Assembly: GCA_030425705.1 (NCBI GenBank)
Contig: JAUHZU010000004.1
Location: 62,001-126,000, forward strand
Source of the DNA: Phycisphaerae bacterium
Lineage (GTDB): Bacteria > Planctomycetota > Phycisphaerae > Phycisphaerales > Phycisphaeraceae
Reading direction: 5' to 3'
Length of the DNA: 64,000 nucleotides
Shown here: in pieces, positions 27,129-35,122 of the stretch
Numbering within the stretch: position 1 is the stretch's first letter
Layout of the letters: every line of letters starts with the position of its first letter
The notes under the pieces: generated by a model
The model's input: only the letters and a program-made list of their open reading frames with translations
Database searches by the model: none
Told to the model about the DNA's origin: nothing
Position numbers and translations under genes: made by a program

Positions 27129-27698
27129 ATGCCCGACAGCCCCGGACTGTTACAACGCGTCGCAGCCGGGGACGAGACGGCGGTTGCGCAGGTGCTCGAC
27201 ACCTACGGGGGTCTGGTCTGGTCGATCGCGCGGGGCGCCTTCCGCGACCGGGCCGAGGCCGAGGACGCCGTGCAAGACGTGTTCATCGCGGTCTGGCGGA
27301 GCGCGTCTCGGTACGACCCCGCGTCTGCGTCGGAGGCGACGTTCGTCGCGATGATCGCCAGGCGCCGGGTGATCGACCGCATCCGAAAGGCCGGCCGACG
27401 CCCCGACACCCAGCCGATCGAGTCCGTCGGCGACCCGGGCAGCGACACCGCGTCCGAGAGCCCGTCCTACGCCGCGGCCGTCAAGGAAGAGTCGGCCCGT
27501 GTGTTGGAAGTGATTGATGCGCTCGATCCGCCCCAGCCCGAGGTCATCCGCCACGCCGTACTGGACGGTCTGACGCATGTGCAGATCGCCGAGCGTCTGT
27601 CCCTGCCGCTGGGCACGGTGAAGACCCACATCCGCCGCGGCCTGGCAAAGGTCCGGCGTGCGATCGGCTCGCCCACCGGAAGCGGGGTGCCCGCATGA
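27129..27698 (+). CDS. ECF sigma factor, SigK-like
   Basis: 189 residues from ATG at 27129 (MPDSPGLLQRVAAGDETAV); a start at 27090 is also possible. Region 2 shows GLVWSIARGAFRDRAEAEDAVQ with the usual D(V/I)F and W pattern. Region 4 ends with THVQIAERLSLPLGTVKTHIRRG, the classical ECF helix-turn-helix. The stop overlaps the anti-sigma start by 4 bases (ATGA). Pairing with an RskA-domain protein and a neighbouring FAS1 gene puts it in the SigK-like group; this rests on context as much as sequence. Confidence 0.92.
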   Translation: MPDSPGLLQRVAAGDETAVAQVLDTYGGLVWSIARGAFRDRAEAEDAVQDVFIAVWRSASRYDPASASEATFVAMIARRRVIDRIRKAGRRPDTQPIESVGDPGSDTASESPSYAAAVKEESARVLEVIDALDPPQPEVIRHAVLDGLTHVQIAERLSLPLGTVKTHIRRGLAKVRRAIGSPTGSGVPA

Positions 27699-28555
27699 GC
27701 GCCACGACACCCCCCAACGCCGACCAGGTGCAGGAACTGCTGGCGCTCCGTGCCACCGAGGGGCTGTCCGCGGACGATGCGGCGACGTGCGACCGGCTGC
27801 TGGCCGACGACCCCGCGCTGGCTGAAGACGCCGAGCGGTACGAGCTCGCCGCGGCCGCGGCTCACCTCGCCTTGGCCGGCGACGCGATCGGTGCCGGTGC
27901 GCTCCCCGCGCCGCTCCGCGTGCGCCTCCTCGCCGACGCCAAAGCCCATCTCCAGCCATCCGGCACAACACCGCCGATGAAGCTGGCCGGCTCGCCCGCG
28001 GCCGGCACACCGCCCGCCACCCCGGCCACCACCCGGTCGCCCCTGCTGAGTCTGTCGGCCATCGGCTGGTACATGGCCGCGGCCGCGGCGGTCGCGCTGA
28101 TGTTCATCATCGCCAACCGCGCCCCGGACACCGCCCCCATCAACCCGGCACAGGCCTACAACAAGCTGGCGAAAGCGCCCGGCACCGTCGCCGCGGAATG
28201 GGAGTTCAACGACGCCGACGGCGATATCCGCTTCTCCAACGCGCAGGGCGAGGTCATCTTCAACCCCGGCGACCAGACCGGCTACATGAAGCTCACCGGC
28301 CTGCCGGTCAACGACCCGACGCAGGAGCAGTACCAGCTCTGGATCGTCGACGCGAGCCGGGCCGGCGAGACGACCGACCGGATCGACGGCGGGGTCTTCG
28401 ACATCAACGCCGACGGCGAGGTCATCATCCCGATCCACGCGGCCATCAACGCCGAGCAGCCCGTCGTCTTCGCTATCACCGTCGAGAAGCCCGGCGGGGT
28501 CGTGGTCTCCAAGGGGCCGCTCCAGGTTGTCGCCGCCGTGAACACCAGCGGCTGA
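27695..28555 (+). CDS. RskA-family transmembrane anti-sigma factor
   Basis: 286 residues from an ATG overlapping the sigma stop. The N-terminal 1-60 form an anti-sigma-like helical bundle (LLALRATEGLSADDAATCDRLL). A Pro/Ala-rich linker and one TM segment (about 121-140) follow. The extracytoplasmic RskA C-terminal domain is at about 155-286, with the family-typical YQLWIVD and PVVFAITVEKPGG. It holds the ECF factor inactive; release by regulated proteolysis is known for RskA homologues and inferred here. The gene converges on the beta-propeller gene, 19 bases away. Confidence 0.9.
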   Translation: MSATTPPNADQVQELLALRATEGLSADDAATCDRLLADDPALAEDAERYELAAAAAHLALAGDAIGAGALPAPLRVRLLADAKAHLQPSGTTPPMKLAGSPAAGTPPATPATTRSPLLSLSAIGWYMAAAAAVALMFIIANRAPDTAPINPAQAYNKLAKAPGTVAAEWEFNDADGDIRFSNAQGEVIFNPGDQTGYMKLTGLPVNDPTQEQYQLWIVDASRAGETTDRIDGGVFDINADGEVIIPIHAAINAEQPVVFAITVEKPGGVVVSKGPLQVVAAVNTSG

Positions 28556-28574
28556 CCCGCGCGGCCGGCGGTCG

Positions 28575-30110
28575 TCACTCGGCCGGCACTTCGTTGAGCG
28601 TGTACCACACCTCGCCCGACCAGATCGGCGTGCCCGTGTCGTCCACGGGGTCGGTCCGCAGGTGCACGACGTAGCCCGCCTTCAGCCCCGGAATCACCAG
28701 CCGGACCGACCGCCGGTCCTCGGCCGGGACGACGCGCTCGATCCGCAACGCCTGCTCGTCCAGCTTGGGCCCGCCGTAGCCCCGCGTCGCGCGGTAGGTC
28801 CACTGACGCAGCGCGAAGTTGCCGGCATCGGCCAGGAACCCGGCAGGCACCGGCCGGGTGAACGTCAGCACAAACCCATCGGCCGTCGCACTCATCGAGA
28901 ACACCTCGAACGCGTCCTCACCGGTCGGCACCAGCCGCTCCAGCCCCTGGTAGGTCGGCTCGCGGTCGGGGTTGTTCCACCACCACGTCTGGTGGTGCGA
29001 CCCGCCGATCGACCCGACGTACAGCGAGCCGTCCGGCCCCCACAGCAGGCGGTTGGGCCCGCCCTCGAGCCCCTGGGTCATGCGCATCGCGCAGCCCTGC
29101 CAGACCCCGTTGACTTGCTCGAGGTAGATGCGGTTGAGCCCGCCGTAGTGCATGTCGCCCATGACGAGCTGCCCCTCGAACGCGTGGCCGGCGGGGAAGA
29201 GCAGCGGCTGGGTCGGCGAGTTGCCGATCTCGCCCTGCGGCAGCTTGACCGCGGCCTCGGTCGGCGGGGTGTCGGGGTGCTCCGGGTCCTCGGGCTGGAA
29301 CGGGCAGGGGTAGGCGCGCGGCGGGTTGTCGCGTTGGTAGAAGCCGTAGAAGTGGCCTTCCTGCACGTGGTTCAGTTCGTTGCTGGGGTTCCATTCGCCC
29401 TGGTTCTCGACGACGAAGACCTGGCCCTCGGGCCCGAAGCCGATGCCGTTGGGCGCACGGTGCCCACCGGTGATCGGCGTGACGTTCTCGCCCGGGGGCA
29501 GGGACAGGTCGATCCGCCAGACCGAGCCGTGGTCCGGCGGGTTCTGCCACAGCCCCAGGCCGGAAGAGCGCGCGAGGTAGAGGAACCCGGGGTGGTCGTC
29601 GGTCGGGCCGGGCTCGTGCAGCAGGCCGGCGCAGAAGTGGTGGAAGTCGTTGGTCTCCCAGCCGTAGGCCACGGCGTCTTGGTCCCAGAACCCGCCGCGA
29701 TCGTTGTAGATAAACCGCGAGACCTCGTCACGCTGCGAGACGTAGATCACCCCGTCGATCACGCACACCCCCTGCGGCTCGAACAGCGCCTCGGCGATGA
29801 GCTCGGCCTGGATGTCCGCGCGGTCGCCGGTCGCCGTGTGGCTCAGCAGCCACAGCTCGCCGTTGGGCGCTTCCGTCGGACGCGGCGCGACGAGCGTGCG
29901 GGCATCGAACCGCGCGACCACCAGCCGGCCGTCGGGCAGCATCCCCAGCCCGCCGACGGGCATGAGCATCCCCTCCGGCCGGGCCGGCTCGACGCGGTAC
30001 CCCGGGTGCACGCCGACGAGCTTCTCCCCCACCCCCGGCCGGTCCTCGTCCGCCGCGCCGGGCACCACCGTCAGGGCCGCTACCGCCAACGCATACGCCA
30101 GTCGTCTCAT
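28575..30110 (-). CDS. Secreted beta-propeller (PQQ-sugar-dehydrogenase-like) protein
   Basis: 511 residues from ATG at 30110 (MRRLAYALAVAALTV, a signal peptide); the longer frame would overlap the ilvE promoter. Repeated blade-like motifs are visible: GLGMLPDGRLVVARFD, FEPQGVCVIDGVIYVS, APNGIGFGPEGQVFVVENQG, and LLWGPDGSLYVG near 340. This pattern fits the six-bladed soluble glucose/sorbosone-dehydrogenase-like propellers expanded in planctomycetes. A C-terminal beta domain (about 390-511) ends the protein. No haem-binding CxxCH is seen. Enzyme activity and cofactor are not established. It has a single-gene context between two convergent or divergent units. Confidence 0.75.
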   Translation of the reverse strand: MRRLAYALAVAALTVVPGAADEDRPGVGEKLVGVHPGYRVEPARPEGMLMPVGGLGMLPDGRLVVARFDARTLVAPRPTEAPNGELWLLSHTATGDRADIQAELIAEALFEPQGVCVIDGVIYVSQRDEVSRFIYNDRGGFWDQDAVAYGWETNDFHHFCAGLLHEPGPTDDHPGFLYLARSSGLGLWQNPPDHGSVWRIDLSLPPGENVTPITGGHRAPNGIGFGPEGQVFVVENQGEWNPSNELNHVQEGHFYGFYQRDNPPRAYPCPFQPEDPEHPDTPPTEAAVKLPQGEIGNSPTQPLLFPAGHAFEGQLVMGDMHYGGLNRIYLEQVNGVWQGCAMRMTQGLEGGPNRLLWGPDGSLYVGSIGGSHHQTWWWNNPDREPTYQGLERLVPTGEDAFEVFSMSATADGFVLTFTRPVPAGFLADAGNFALRQWTYRATRGYGGPKLDEQALRIERVVPAEDRRSVRLVIPGLKAGYVVHLRTDPVDDTGTPIWSGEVWYTLNEVPAE

Positions 30111-30130
30111 CGCGTGTTCCTCCACTGTTG

Positions 30131-30165
30131 TTGACGCTCGGGGCCTTGCCACGAACAGCTATAAT
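30131..30165 (+). promoter_or_regulatory. Putative ilvE promoter
   Basis: A perfect -10 TATAAT at 30160-30165, 27 bases before the ATG. TTGACG at 30131-30136 is a good -35 sequence but 23 bases away, too far for an ordinary promoter; the true -35 may be weak. Confidence 0.5.
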
Positions 30166-30192
30166 CACGGACCCGACCGGAAGGAGCAAGCC

Positions 30193-31161
30193 ATGACCCG
30201 CACCCCCACCACCCCCAAAGCGCCCGTCGAGGCGAACTCGACCCCGCTCCAGGAACTCGGCCAGGTCTGGCTCAACGGCCAGCTCGTCCCCGGCGAGCAT
30301 GCGGCCGTCTCCGTCATGGACCACGGCGTGCTCTACGGCGACGGGGTCTTCGAGGGCATCCGCGCCTACCACGGCCGGGTCCTCAAGCTCCGCTCGCACC
30401 TCGAACGCTTTTACGACTCGGCCAAGGCCATCCGCCTTACACTCCAGTTCTCGATCGACGAGCTCGAAGCCGCCGTCCGCGAGACCCTCGCCGTCAACGG
30501 CCGGGACAACGGCTACATCCGGCTGTGCGCGACCCGCGGCGTCGGGACGATGGGGCTCAACCCCTTCCTCTCGCCCGTGCCCAACGTCTTCATCATCACC
30601 TGCGACATCAAGATGTACCCGCAGGAGCTGTACGACAACGGGATGAAGGTCATCACCAGCAGTGTGACGCGCAACCACCCCGCCGCGCTCAGCCCCCGCA
30701 TCAAGAGCAACAACTACCTCAACAACATCCTCGCGAAGATCGAGGCGATCGACGCCGGCTGCCTCGAAGCGGTCATGCTCAACACCGCCGGGCTCGTCGC
30801 CGAGTGCACGGGCGATAACATCTTCATCGTCCGCCGGCCGATGGGCGGGGGCGCCGACGCGGCCGAGCTGGTCACCCCGCCCCTGCACGCGGGCATCCTC
30901 GAAGGCATCACCCGCAACCTCGTCATCGACCTCGCGCGCGACGCCGGCATCGCCGTCCGCGAGCTGGACCTGAGCAAGCACGACCTCTACACGGCCGACG
31001 AGATGTTCCTCACCGGCACCGCCGCCGAGGTTATCGCCGTCACCGAGATCGACGGCCGGAAGATCGGGCGCGGGGACACCGAAGGCAAGCCCGGCCCGGT
31101 CACGCAGCGGCTCAACACCGCGTTCCGCAAGATGCTGAAGGACGGCGCTCCGGAGGACTAG
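30193..31161 (+). CDS. ilvE: Branched-chain amino acid aminotransferase (class IV)
   Basis: A PLP enzyme for the last step of Val, Leu and Ile synthesis; cytosolic. The start is ATG at 30193 with AAGGAG at 30181-30186; 322 residues. Class IV motifs are clear: VWLNGQLVPG near the start, HGVLYGDGVFEGIR (about 43-56), IKSNNYLNNILAK with the PLP lysine near residue 161, and the ECTGDNIFIV and TADEMFLTGTAAEV phosphate-binding loops. A relative such as D-amino-acid transaminase or aminodeoxychorismate lyase is less likely given length and the SNNYLNN context. A single gene with its own -10 box. Confidence 0.9.
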   Translation: MTRTPTTPKAPVEANSTPLQELGQVWLNGQLVPGEHAAVSVMDHGVLYGDGVFEGIRAYHGRVLKLRSHLERFYDSAKAIRLTLQFSIDELEAAVRETLAVNGRDNGYIRLCATRGVGTMGLNPFLSPVPNVFIITCDIKMYPQELYDNGMKVITSSVTRNHPAALSPRIKSNNYLNNILAKIEAIDAGCLEAVMLNTAGLVAECTGDNIFIVRRPMGGGADAAELVTPPLHAGILEGITRNLVIDLARDAGIAVRELDLSKHDLYTADEMFLTGTAAEVIAVTEIDGRKIGRGDTEGKPGPVTQRLNTAFRKMLKDGAPED

Positions 31162-31201
31162 CCGACGGCTGCGTGATGGCGTCGTCACGGACCGGCACAC
31201 C

Positions 31202-31717
31202 ATGAGTAGCGCGATGACAGTCACGCACCCCCCTTTTCTACTTCCGGAGTCTATTGCGAACGAGGTGCCGCCCCCAAGGATGGGGCAGGTTTCTTATGTT
31301 GATGTACGAGTCGATGGGCGATGGGAAGGCGTTTTAGCCATCAACAATGCTGGCGAGTGCATTGGGACTTACATCGGACGAAGAGTGCACACACTCCCCA
31401 TACCTTTTGAACCCAGCGACATCACAGGTATCAGGAGTGCATCGCGCTGGAATCTGCTTGTCACATCATTGCCGGGGTTCCTTTTCAGCTTCCATGATCT
31501 AAGTATGGTGCTGGCGTTCATTGTTTGCCCAGCGCTACTTGTGATAGGCGTGTTTTGCTCAGGTCTGTTCTGGGTAGCCGCACTCGTTCTAGCAGTTTTA
31601 GCTTGGGTCATGATGTCATTGATACAGGGTTTTATCCTGATGCGACTCCCAACGTACTGCGCGGCGCTGTGTTCGATCATGATCTCCAGCGCAGGGATAC
31701 TCTCTCGCTATCTGTAA
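31202..31717 (+). CDS. AT-richer hypothetical membrane protein
   Basis: 171 residues; family not recognised. Residues 1-90 are soluble and beta-like (YVDVRVDGRWEGVLAINNAG). Three hydrophobic stretches follow: about 90-105, 107-138 and 142-168, in a membrane-protein pattern. Base composition is about 50-53 % GC in the 60-base lines I counted, against about 65 % in the neighbours, and codon choice is correspondingly different. There are 40 bases between ilvE and this gene and 27 before truD. It is likely recently acquired; it may or may not be expressed. Confidence 0.55.
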   Translation: MSSAMTVTHPPFLLPESIANEVPPPRMGQVSYVDVRVDGRWEGVLAINNAGECIGTYIGRRVHTLPIPFEPSDITGIRSASRWNLLVTSLPGFLFSFHDLSMVLAFIVCPALLVIGVFCSGLFWVAALVLAVLAWVMMSLIQGFILMRLPTYCAALCSIMISSAGILSRYL

Positions 31718-31744
31718 TCCGATCTTTTATTGTTAACACCGCAC

Positions 31745-33031
31745 ATGCTCACCGACTCCCTCGCCTACCTCACGCCCGACCTGCCCGGGGTCGGGGGCGT
31801 GCTGAAAGAACGGCCCGAGGACTTCCTCGTTGAAGAGCAGCCGCTGTACGAGCCCTGCGGCGAGGGCGAGCACCTGTACCTGTTCATCGAGAAACGCGGG
31901 ATGACCACGCCCGAGGCGGCGCAGCGCATCGCGGCGGCGTTCCGCACGAATCGGCGGAACATCGGGCACGCCGGGCTCAAGGACAAGCACGCCGTCACTC
32001 GGCAGCACCTGTCGGTCTGGCTGCCGGGCGTAACCGACGCGGTCGTCGCCGAGTCGCTGGACCGGCTGGGCGAGAACACCAAGCTCACCGTCCTCTGGGC
32101 CGAGCGCCACACCAACAAGCTCCGCCGCGGGCACCACGGCGGGAACCGCTTTGTCCTCCGCCTCCGCCAGGTCGAGCCGACGCACGTCGTCCGCGCCAAA
32201 CGCATCCTCGATGTGCTCGAACAGCGCGGTATACCGAACTACGTCGGCGAGCAGCGCTTCGGCTACCGGCAGAACTCACACGTCCTCGGCCGGCTGCTGC
32301 TGCAGGACCTGCCCGCGGCGTTCCTCGACGAGATGCTCGGCTCGGACTACGACACCGAGTCGCCCTACATCGTCGAGGGCCGGGCCCACTACCGCGCGAG
32401 CGACTACGCCGCGGCGCTGGAGGTCTGGCCGAAGACCCTGCGCTTTGACCGGCAGGCGCTCGACGCGCTGCGCCAGGGCAAGCCCCCGGCCGAGGCGGTC
32501 CGCTGCATCGACCGGGGCCAGCGCGACTTCCTCGTCTCCGCGTGGCAGTCGGCGGTGTTCAACGAGGTGCTCGGCGAGCGCGTGCGGACGGGCACATTCG
32601 ACCGGCTGCAGGCGGGTGACCTGGCGTGGAAGCACGACAACCGCTCGGTGTTCCTGGTGGATGCGGCGACGGCCGACACCGAGAACGCGCCGGGCGGCCG
32701 GGTGCCTGCGGGCGCGGTATCCCCGAGCGGGCCGAACTGGGGCGCGGGCATGGCCCAGGCCACCGGCGAGCCGGGCGCGATGGAACGCGCCGCACTGGAG
32801 CGCACCGGGGTCACCGAAGGGCAGCTCCAGCGGGTCGAGGGCGGCCGACGCCCGTTGCGCGTCCCGCTGAAGCACCCCGAGGTCTCCGCCGGCGCGGACG
32901 AGCACGGCCCATACATCAAGACCAGCTTCGAGCTTCCCCGCGGGTCCTACGCGACGATGGTGATGCGCGAAGTCATGAAGCCGGGCCCCGCCGCGTGTGA
33001 CGCGGCGGCTATCCCCACACGTTTGTCTTAG
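31745..33031 (+). CDS. truD: tRNA pseudouridine(13) synthase
   Basis: Makes pseudouridine 13 in tRNA (tRNA-Glu in E. coli). The ATG at 31745 is preferred to a TTG at 31730; 428 residues. The N-terminus has GVLKERPEDFLVEE, and the signature NIGHAGLKDKHAVTRQ places the catalytic aspartate at residue 80, the same number as in E. coli TruD. The TRUD insertion domain follows, and RVPLKHPEV and SYATMVMREVMK close the fold. The last about 14 codons lie inside a long palindromic element (32988-33065), so the C-terminal sequence AACDAAAIPTRLS is probably a by-product of that insertion. Confidence 0.92.
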   Translation: MLTDSLAYLTPDLPGVGGVLKERPEDFLVEEQPLYEPCGEGEHLYLFIEKRGMTTPEAAQRIAAAFRTNRRNIGHAGLKDKHAVTRQHLSVWLPGVTDAVVAESLDRLGENTKLTVLWAERHTNKLRRGHHGGNRFVLRLRQVEPTHVVRAKRILDVLEQRGIPNYVGEQRFGYRQNSHVLGRLLLQDLPAAFLDEMLGSDYDTESPYIVEGRAHYRASDYAAALEVWPKTLRFDRQALDALRQGKPPAEAVRCIDRGQRDFLVSAWQSAVFNEVLGERVRTGTFDRLQAGDLAWKHDNRSVFLVDAATADTENAPGGRVPAGAVSPSGPNWGAGMAQATGEPGAMERAALERTGVTEGQLQRVEGGRRPLRVPLKHPEVSAGADEHGPYIKTSFELPRGSYATMVMREVMKPGPAACDAAAIPTRLS

Positions 33032-33065
33032 CGTCATTGAATAGCCGCCGCGTCACACGCGGCGG
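32988..33065. repeat. REPIN-like double palindrome overlapping the end of truD
   Basis: Two 25-base arms (32988-33012 and 33041-33065) are perfect reverse complements separated by 28 bases. Each arm itself contains a hairpin: CCGCCGCG, TGTGA or TCACA loop, CGCGGCGG. Two inverted REP-like palindromes in this arrangement match the REPIN/BIME layout. As RNA, the whole can also fold into one 25-bp stem behind truD. Confidence 0.8.
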
Positions 33066-33125
33066 ATCGCGTCCCCGGTGGGTATCGCTCGCCAACTCAC
33101 TCCACCTACCGTACGTTTGTCACTC

Positions 33126-33131
33126 TACGAT
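33126..33131 (+). promoter_or_regulatory. -10 box giving a leaderless DUF488 mRNA
   Basis: TACGAT ends exactly 6 bases before the ATG at 33138. With a normal start 6-7 bases after the -10 the transcript would begin at the ATG. No Shine-Dalgarno is present. Confidence 0.4.
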
Positions 33132-33137
33132 AACCCC

Positions 33138-33494
33138 ATGCCCACGTTCCAGGTCAAACGCATCTACACGCCCAAAGCCGAGTCCGACGGCCTGCGCATC
33201 CTCGTCGACCGCATCTGGCCACGCGGGGTGAGCAAGCAAGCCGCCGACCTCGACGGGTGGGCCAAGGACATCGCGCCCAGCACCGAGCTGCGCCAATGGT
33301 TCGCCCACGCCCCCGACAAGTTCCCCGAGTTCACGAAGCGTTACCAAGCCGAGTTGGATGGGCAGCGCGGAGCGATCGACGCGTACCTCGCCGAGTGGGC
33401 CGACCACAAGACGGTCACGCTGGTCTATAGCGCCAGCGACGCGCAGCACAACCAGGCGGTGGTGCTGCGAGCGTATCTAGAAGGGCGGGGATAG
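33138..33494 (+). CDS. DUF488 family protein
   Basis: 118 residues from ATG at 33138 (MPTFQVKRIYTPK). The family signature is plain: RILVDRIWPRGVSKQAADLDGWAKDIAPST, then WF.H.PDKFPEFTKRYQAEL and a closing VTLVYSASDAQHNQAVVL. It is a small cytosolic protein of unknown biochemical role; DUF488 proteins are widespread and sometimes annotated as uroporphyrin-III C-methyltransferase-like without proof. It stands alone between the palindromic element and a convergent gene. Confidence 0.88.
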   Translation: MPTFQVKRIYTPKAESDGLRILVDRIWPRGVSKQAADLDGWAKDIAPSTELRQWFAHAPDKFPEFTKRYQAELDGQRGAIDAYLAEWADHKTVTLVYSASDAQHNQAVVLRAYLEGRG

Positions 33495-33511
33495 AGTAGG
33501 TCAAATCGGAA

Positions 33512-34261
33512 CTAGGGTTCCACGATCACGGGCTCAGAATGGACTTCAAGCAGATAGTGGTCGCGCCACAATCGCAAATCAAAGTCTCTACGTACATCAT
33601 CTGCGTTCTCTTTTCTCGCTTCGAGGCGGGTCAATTCATCAAGCATGGATTGAAGTTCGCCCGGCGCGTCATTGGGATACTCGGCTTGGCACGATCGAAT
33701 CTCATCCCGTAGCGTACCGATTTGCATAACAGTGCTTTGGTAATACAAAAGAAACTGTCGAAAGTCATCAAAGTAGTAGGCATCGATCCGGTGGTCGGCG
33801 GCATCGCGTTCAATCTCAATCCACTGCCGCAAAAGGATTAGTGCGTCTTCTCGATTCTCTACCGTCACCCGTAGACGGATGCGTGCGCTACCCGTGATGG
33901 GCTCTACCGCGATCGCCCCGTTGCCAAGCGCCGACATCGCCGCCTCATCGTCTCCACCAAACTGTGCATACCACTGCGTCTCGCGAATCGATGCGTGTTC
34001 AACAAGACTTCGAAGTGTTCGCTCGTAGGTTAAACCGTCGATCTTGATATGGACCGCGGACATTCGGTCACCGCGAACACCTTCACGAATCGGTTCGGAG
34101 CGTAAGCTCAACGTCTCGAAATCAGGGGTCACACGGAACACTTCCAGCGTTGCCTCGGCAACAACCGACTTAGGTCGAAACTTATGCCAGGCAAGACTAG
34201 CCCCACCCCACCCCGCCATCAGCAGTACCACAACCACGACCGGCCGTCTGAATTTTCTCAT
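33512..34261 (-). CDS. Stand-alone Wzz-like periplasmic-domain protein
   Basis: 249 residues from ATG at 34261 (MRKFRRPVVVVVLLMAGWGG). One N-terminal TM segment (about 8-25) is followed by a soluble domain and a coiled coil (about 170-225). The region around 80-150 (IRETQWYAQFGGD..., then SARIRLRVTVENREDALILL) matches the periplasmic part of the Wzz/Wzc-like protein at 13891-16272 (RETDWYAQFND... RISASTRNPTDAQTLV). Unlike that protein it has no second TM helix or kinase domain. Counted GC is about 52 %, lower than its surroundings. It may tune polysaccharide chain length or be a relict. Function inferred only from similarity. Confidence 0.65.
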   Translation of the reverse strand: MRKFRRPVVVVVLLMAGWGGASLAWHKFRPKSVVAEATLEVFRVTPDFETLSLRSEPIREGVRGDRMSAVHIKIDGLTYERTLRSLVEHASIRETQWYAQFGGDDEAAMSALGNGAIAVEPITGSARIRLRVTVENREDALILLRQWIEIERDAADHRIDAYYFDDFRQFLLYYQSTVMQIGTLRDEIRSCQAEYPNDAPGELQSMLDELTRLEARKENADDVRRDFDLRLWRDHYLLEVHSEPVIVEP

Positions 34262-34365
34262 CGTGCGCCTCCCGGCGACTATCCCTGTGGTGGCATGATA
34301 GCAAGCGGCGGGTTTTCGCCTTGCCCAGCGGTCAGCATCGACGGGCCCTAGTGGGCGGTTTGGTC

Positions 34366-34371
34366 TATAAT
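34366..34371 (+). promoter_or_regulatory. Putative efp -10 box
   Basis: A perfect TATAAT, 49 bases before the efp ATG. No convincing -35 at 16-18 bases. Confidence 0.5.
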
Positions 34372-34420
34372 TCGCGGCTCGATTGATCCCCACACCCACC
34401 GTACGCGGAGCAAGCCCCCG

Positions 34421-34975
34421 ATGAAAGCCAACGACCTCAAGCCCGGCAAGGCCATCGTCCAGGACGGCCAGGTCTGGATCGTGACCAAGACCGACCACGT
34501 CAAGCCCGGCAAGGGCGGCGCGTTCGTCCAGGCCAAGGTCAAGAACATGAAGACCGGCAACGTCCAGGAGAAGCGCTTCCGCTCCACCGACGAGGTCGAC
34601 GGCATCAACCTCGACCGCCGGGAGATGGAGTACCTCTACTCGGACGGCAGCGGCGCGATCTTCATGGACACCGAGTCCTTCGACCAGATCACGCTGCCCG
34701 AAGACGTGTTGGGCGACGCGCTGAAGTACTGCAAGCCCAACGAGAAGATCAACGGCCTGCACCACGACGGCCAGTGCCTGAGCATCGAGCTGCCGCAGGT
34801 CGTCGAGCTGGAGGTGACCGACGCGCCGCCGGGCGTGAAGAACGCGACGGCGACGAGCGTGATGAAGGAGGCCACGATGGAGACCGGGCTGATCGTGAAG
34901 GTGCCCGAGTTCATTAACATCGGCGACCGGATCCGTGTGAACACCGAGACCGGCGAGTACCAGTCCCGGGCGTAA
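34421..34975 (+). CDS. efp: Translation elongation factor P
   Basis: Relieves ribosome stalling at polyproline motifs. 184 residues from ATG at 34421, the standard length. KOW-like domain I carries the tip loop HVKPGKGGAF with Lys31 in the position that is modified in many bacteria. OB domain II (DRREMEYLYSDG) and domain III (PPGVKNATATSVMKEATMETGLIVKVPEFINIGDRIRV) follow. No epmA/epmB or ymfI-like modification gene is seen nearby, so whether the lysine is modified is unknown. Proline-rich proteins such as the one at 35123 and the acidic protein at 57138 would be natural clients. Confidence 0.97.
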   Translation: MKANDLKPGKAIVQDGQVWIVTKTDHVKPGKGGAFVQAKVKNMKTGNVQEKRFRSTDEVDGINLDRREMEYLYSDGSGAIFMDTESFDQITLPEDVLGDALKYCKPNEKINGLHHDGQCLSIELPQVVELEVTDAPPGVKNATATSVMKEATMETGLIVKVPEFINIGDRIRVNTETGEYQSRA

Positions 34976-35122
34976 GGGTTGTAGGGCCCGCCGTGCGGCG
35001 GCTTGCGTGTTGTGGGGCGGAATCGTTGGGGGATCGCGGGGGGCATTGGTATGATGATCCGTGCCCGGCCGTGGTGGGACCGCGGGGTACGGGCGTCCGG
35101 CCGGGGGACAGGGGAAGCGCCG

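Noticed and set aside
31202-34261. Prophage or integrative island from the low-GC genes
   Set aside because: No integrase, phage structural gene, tRNA target or flanking direct repeats; the normal genes truD and DUF488 lie between.
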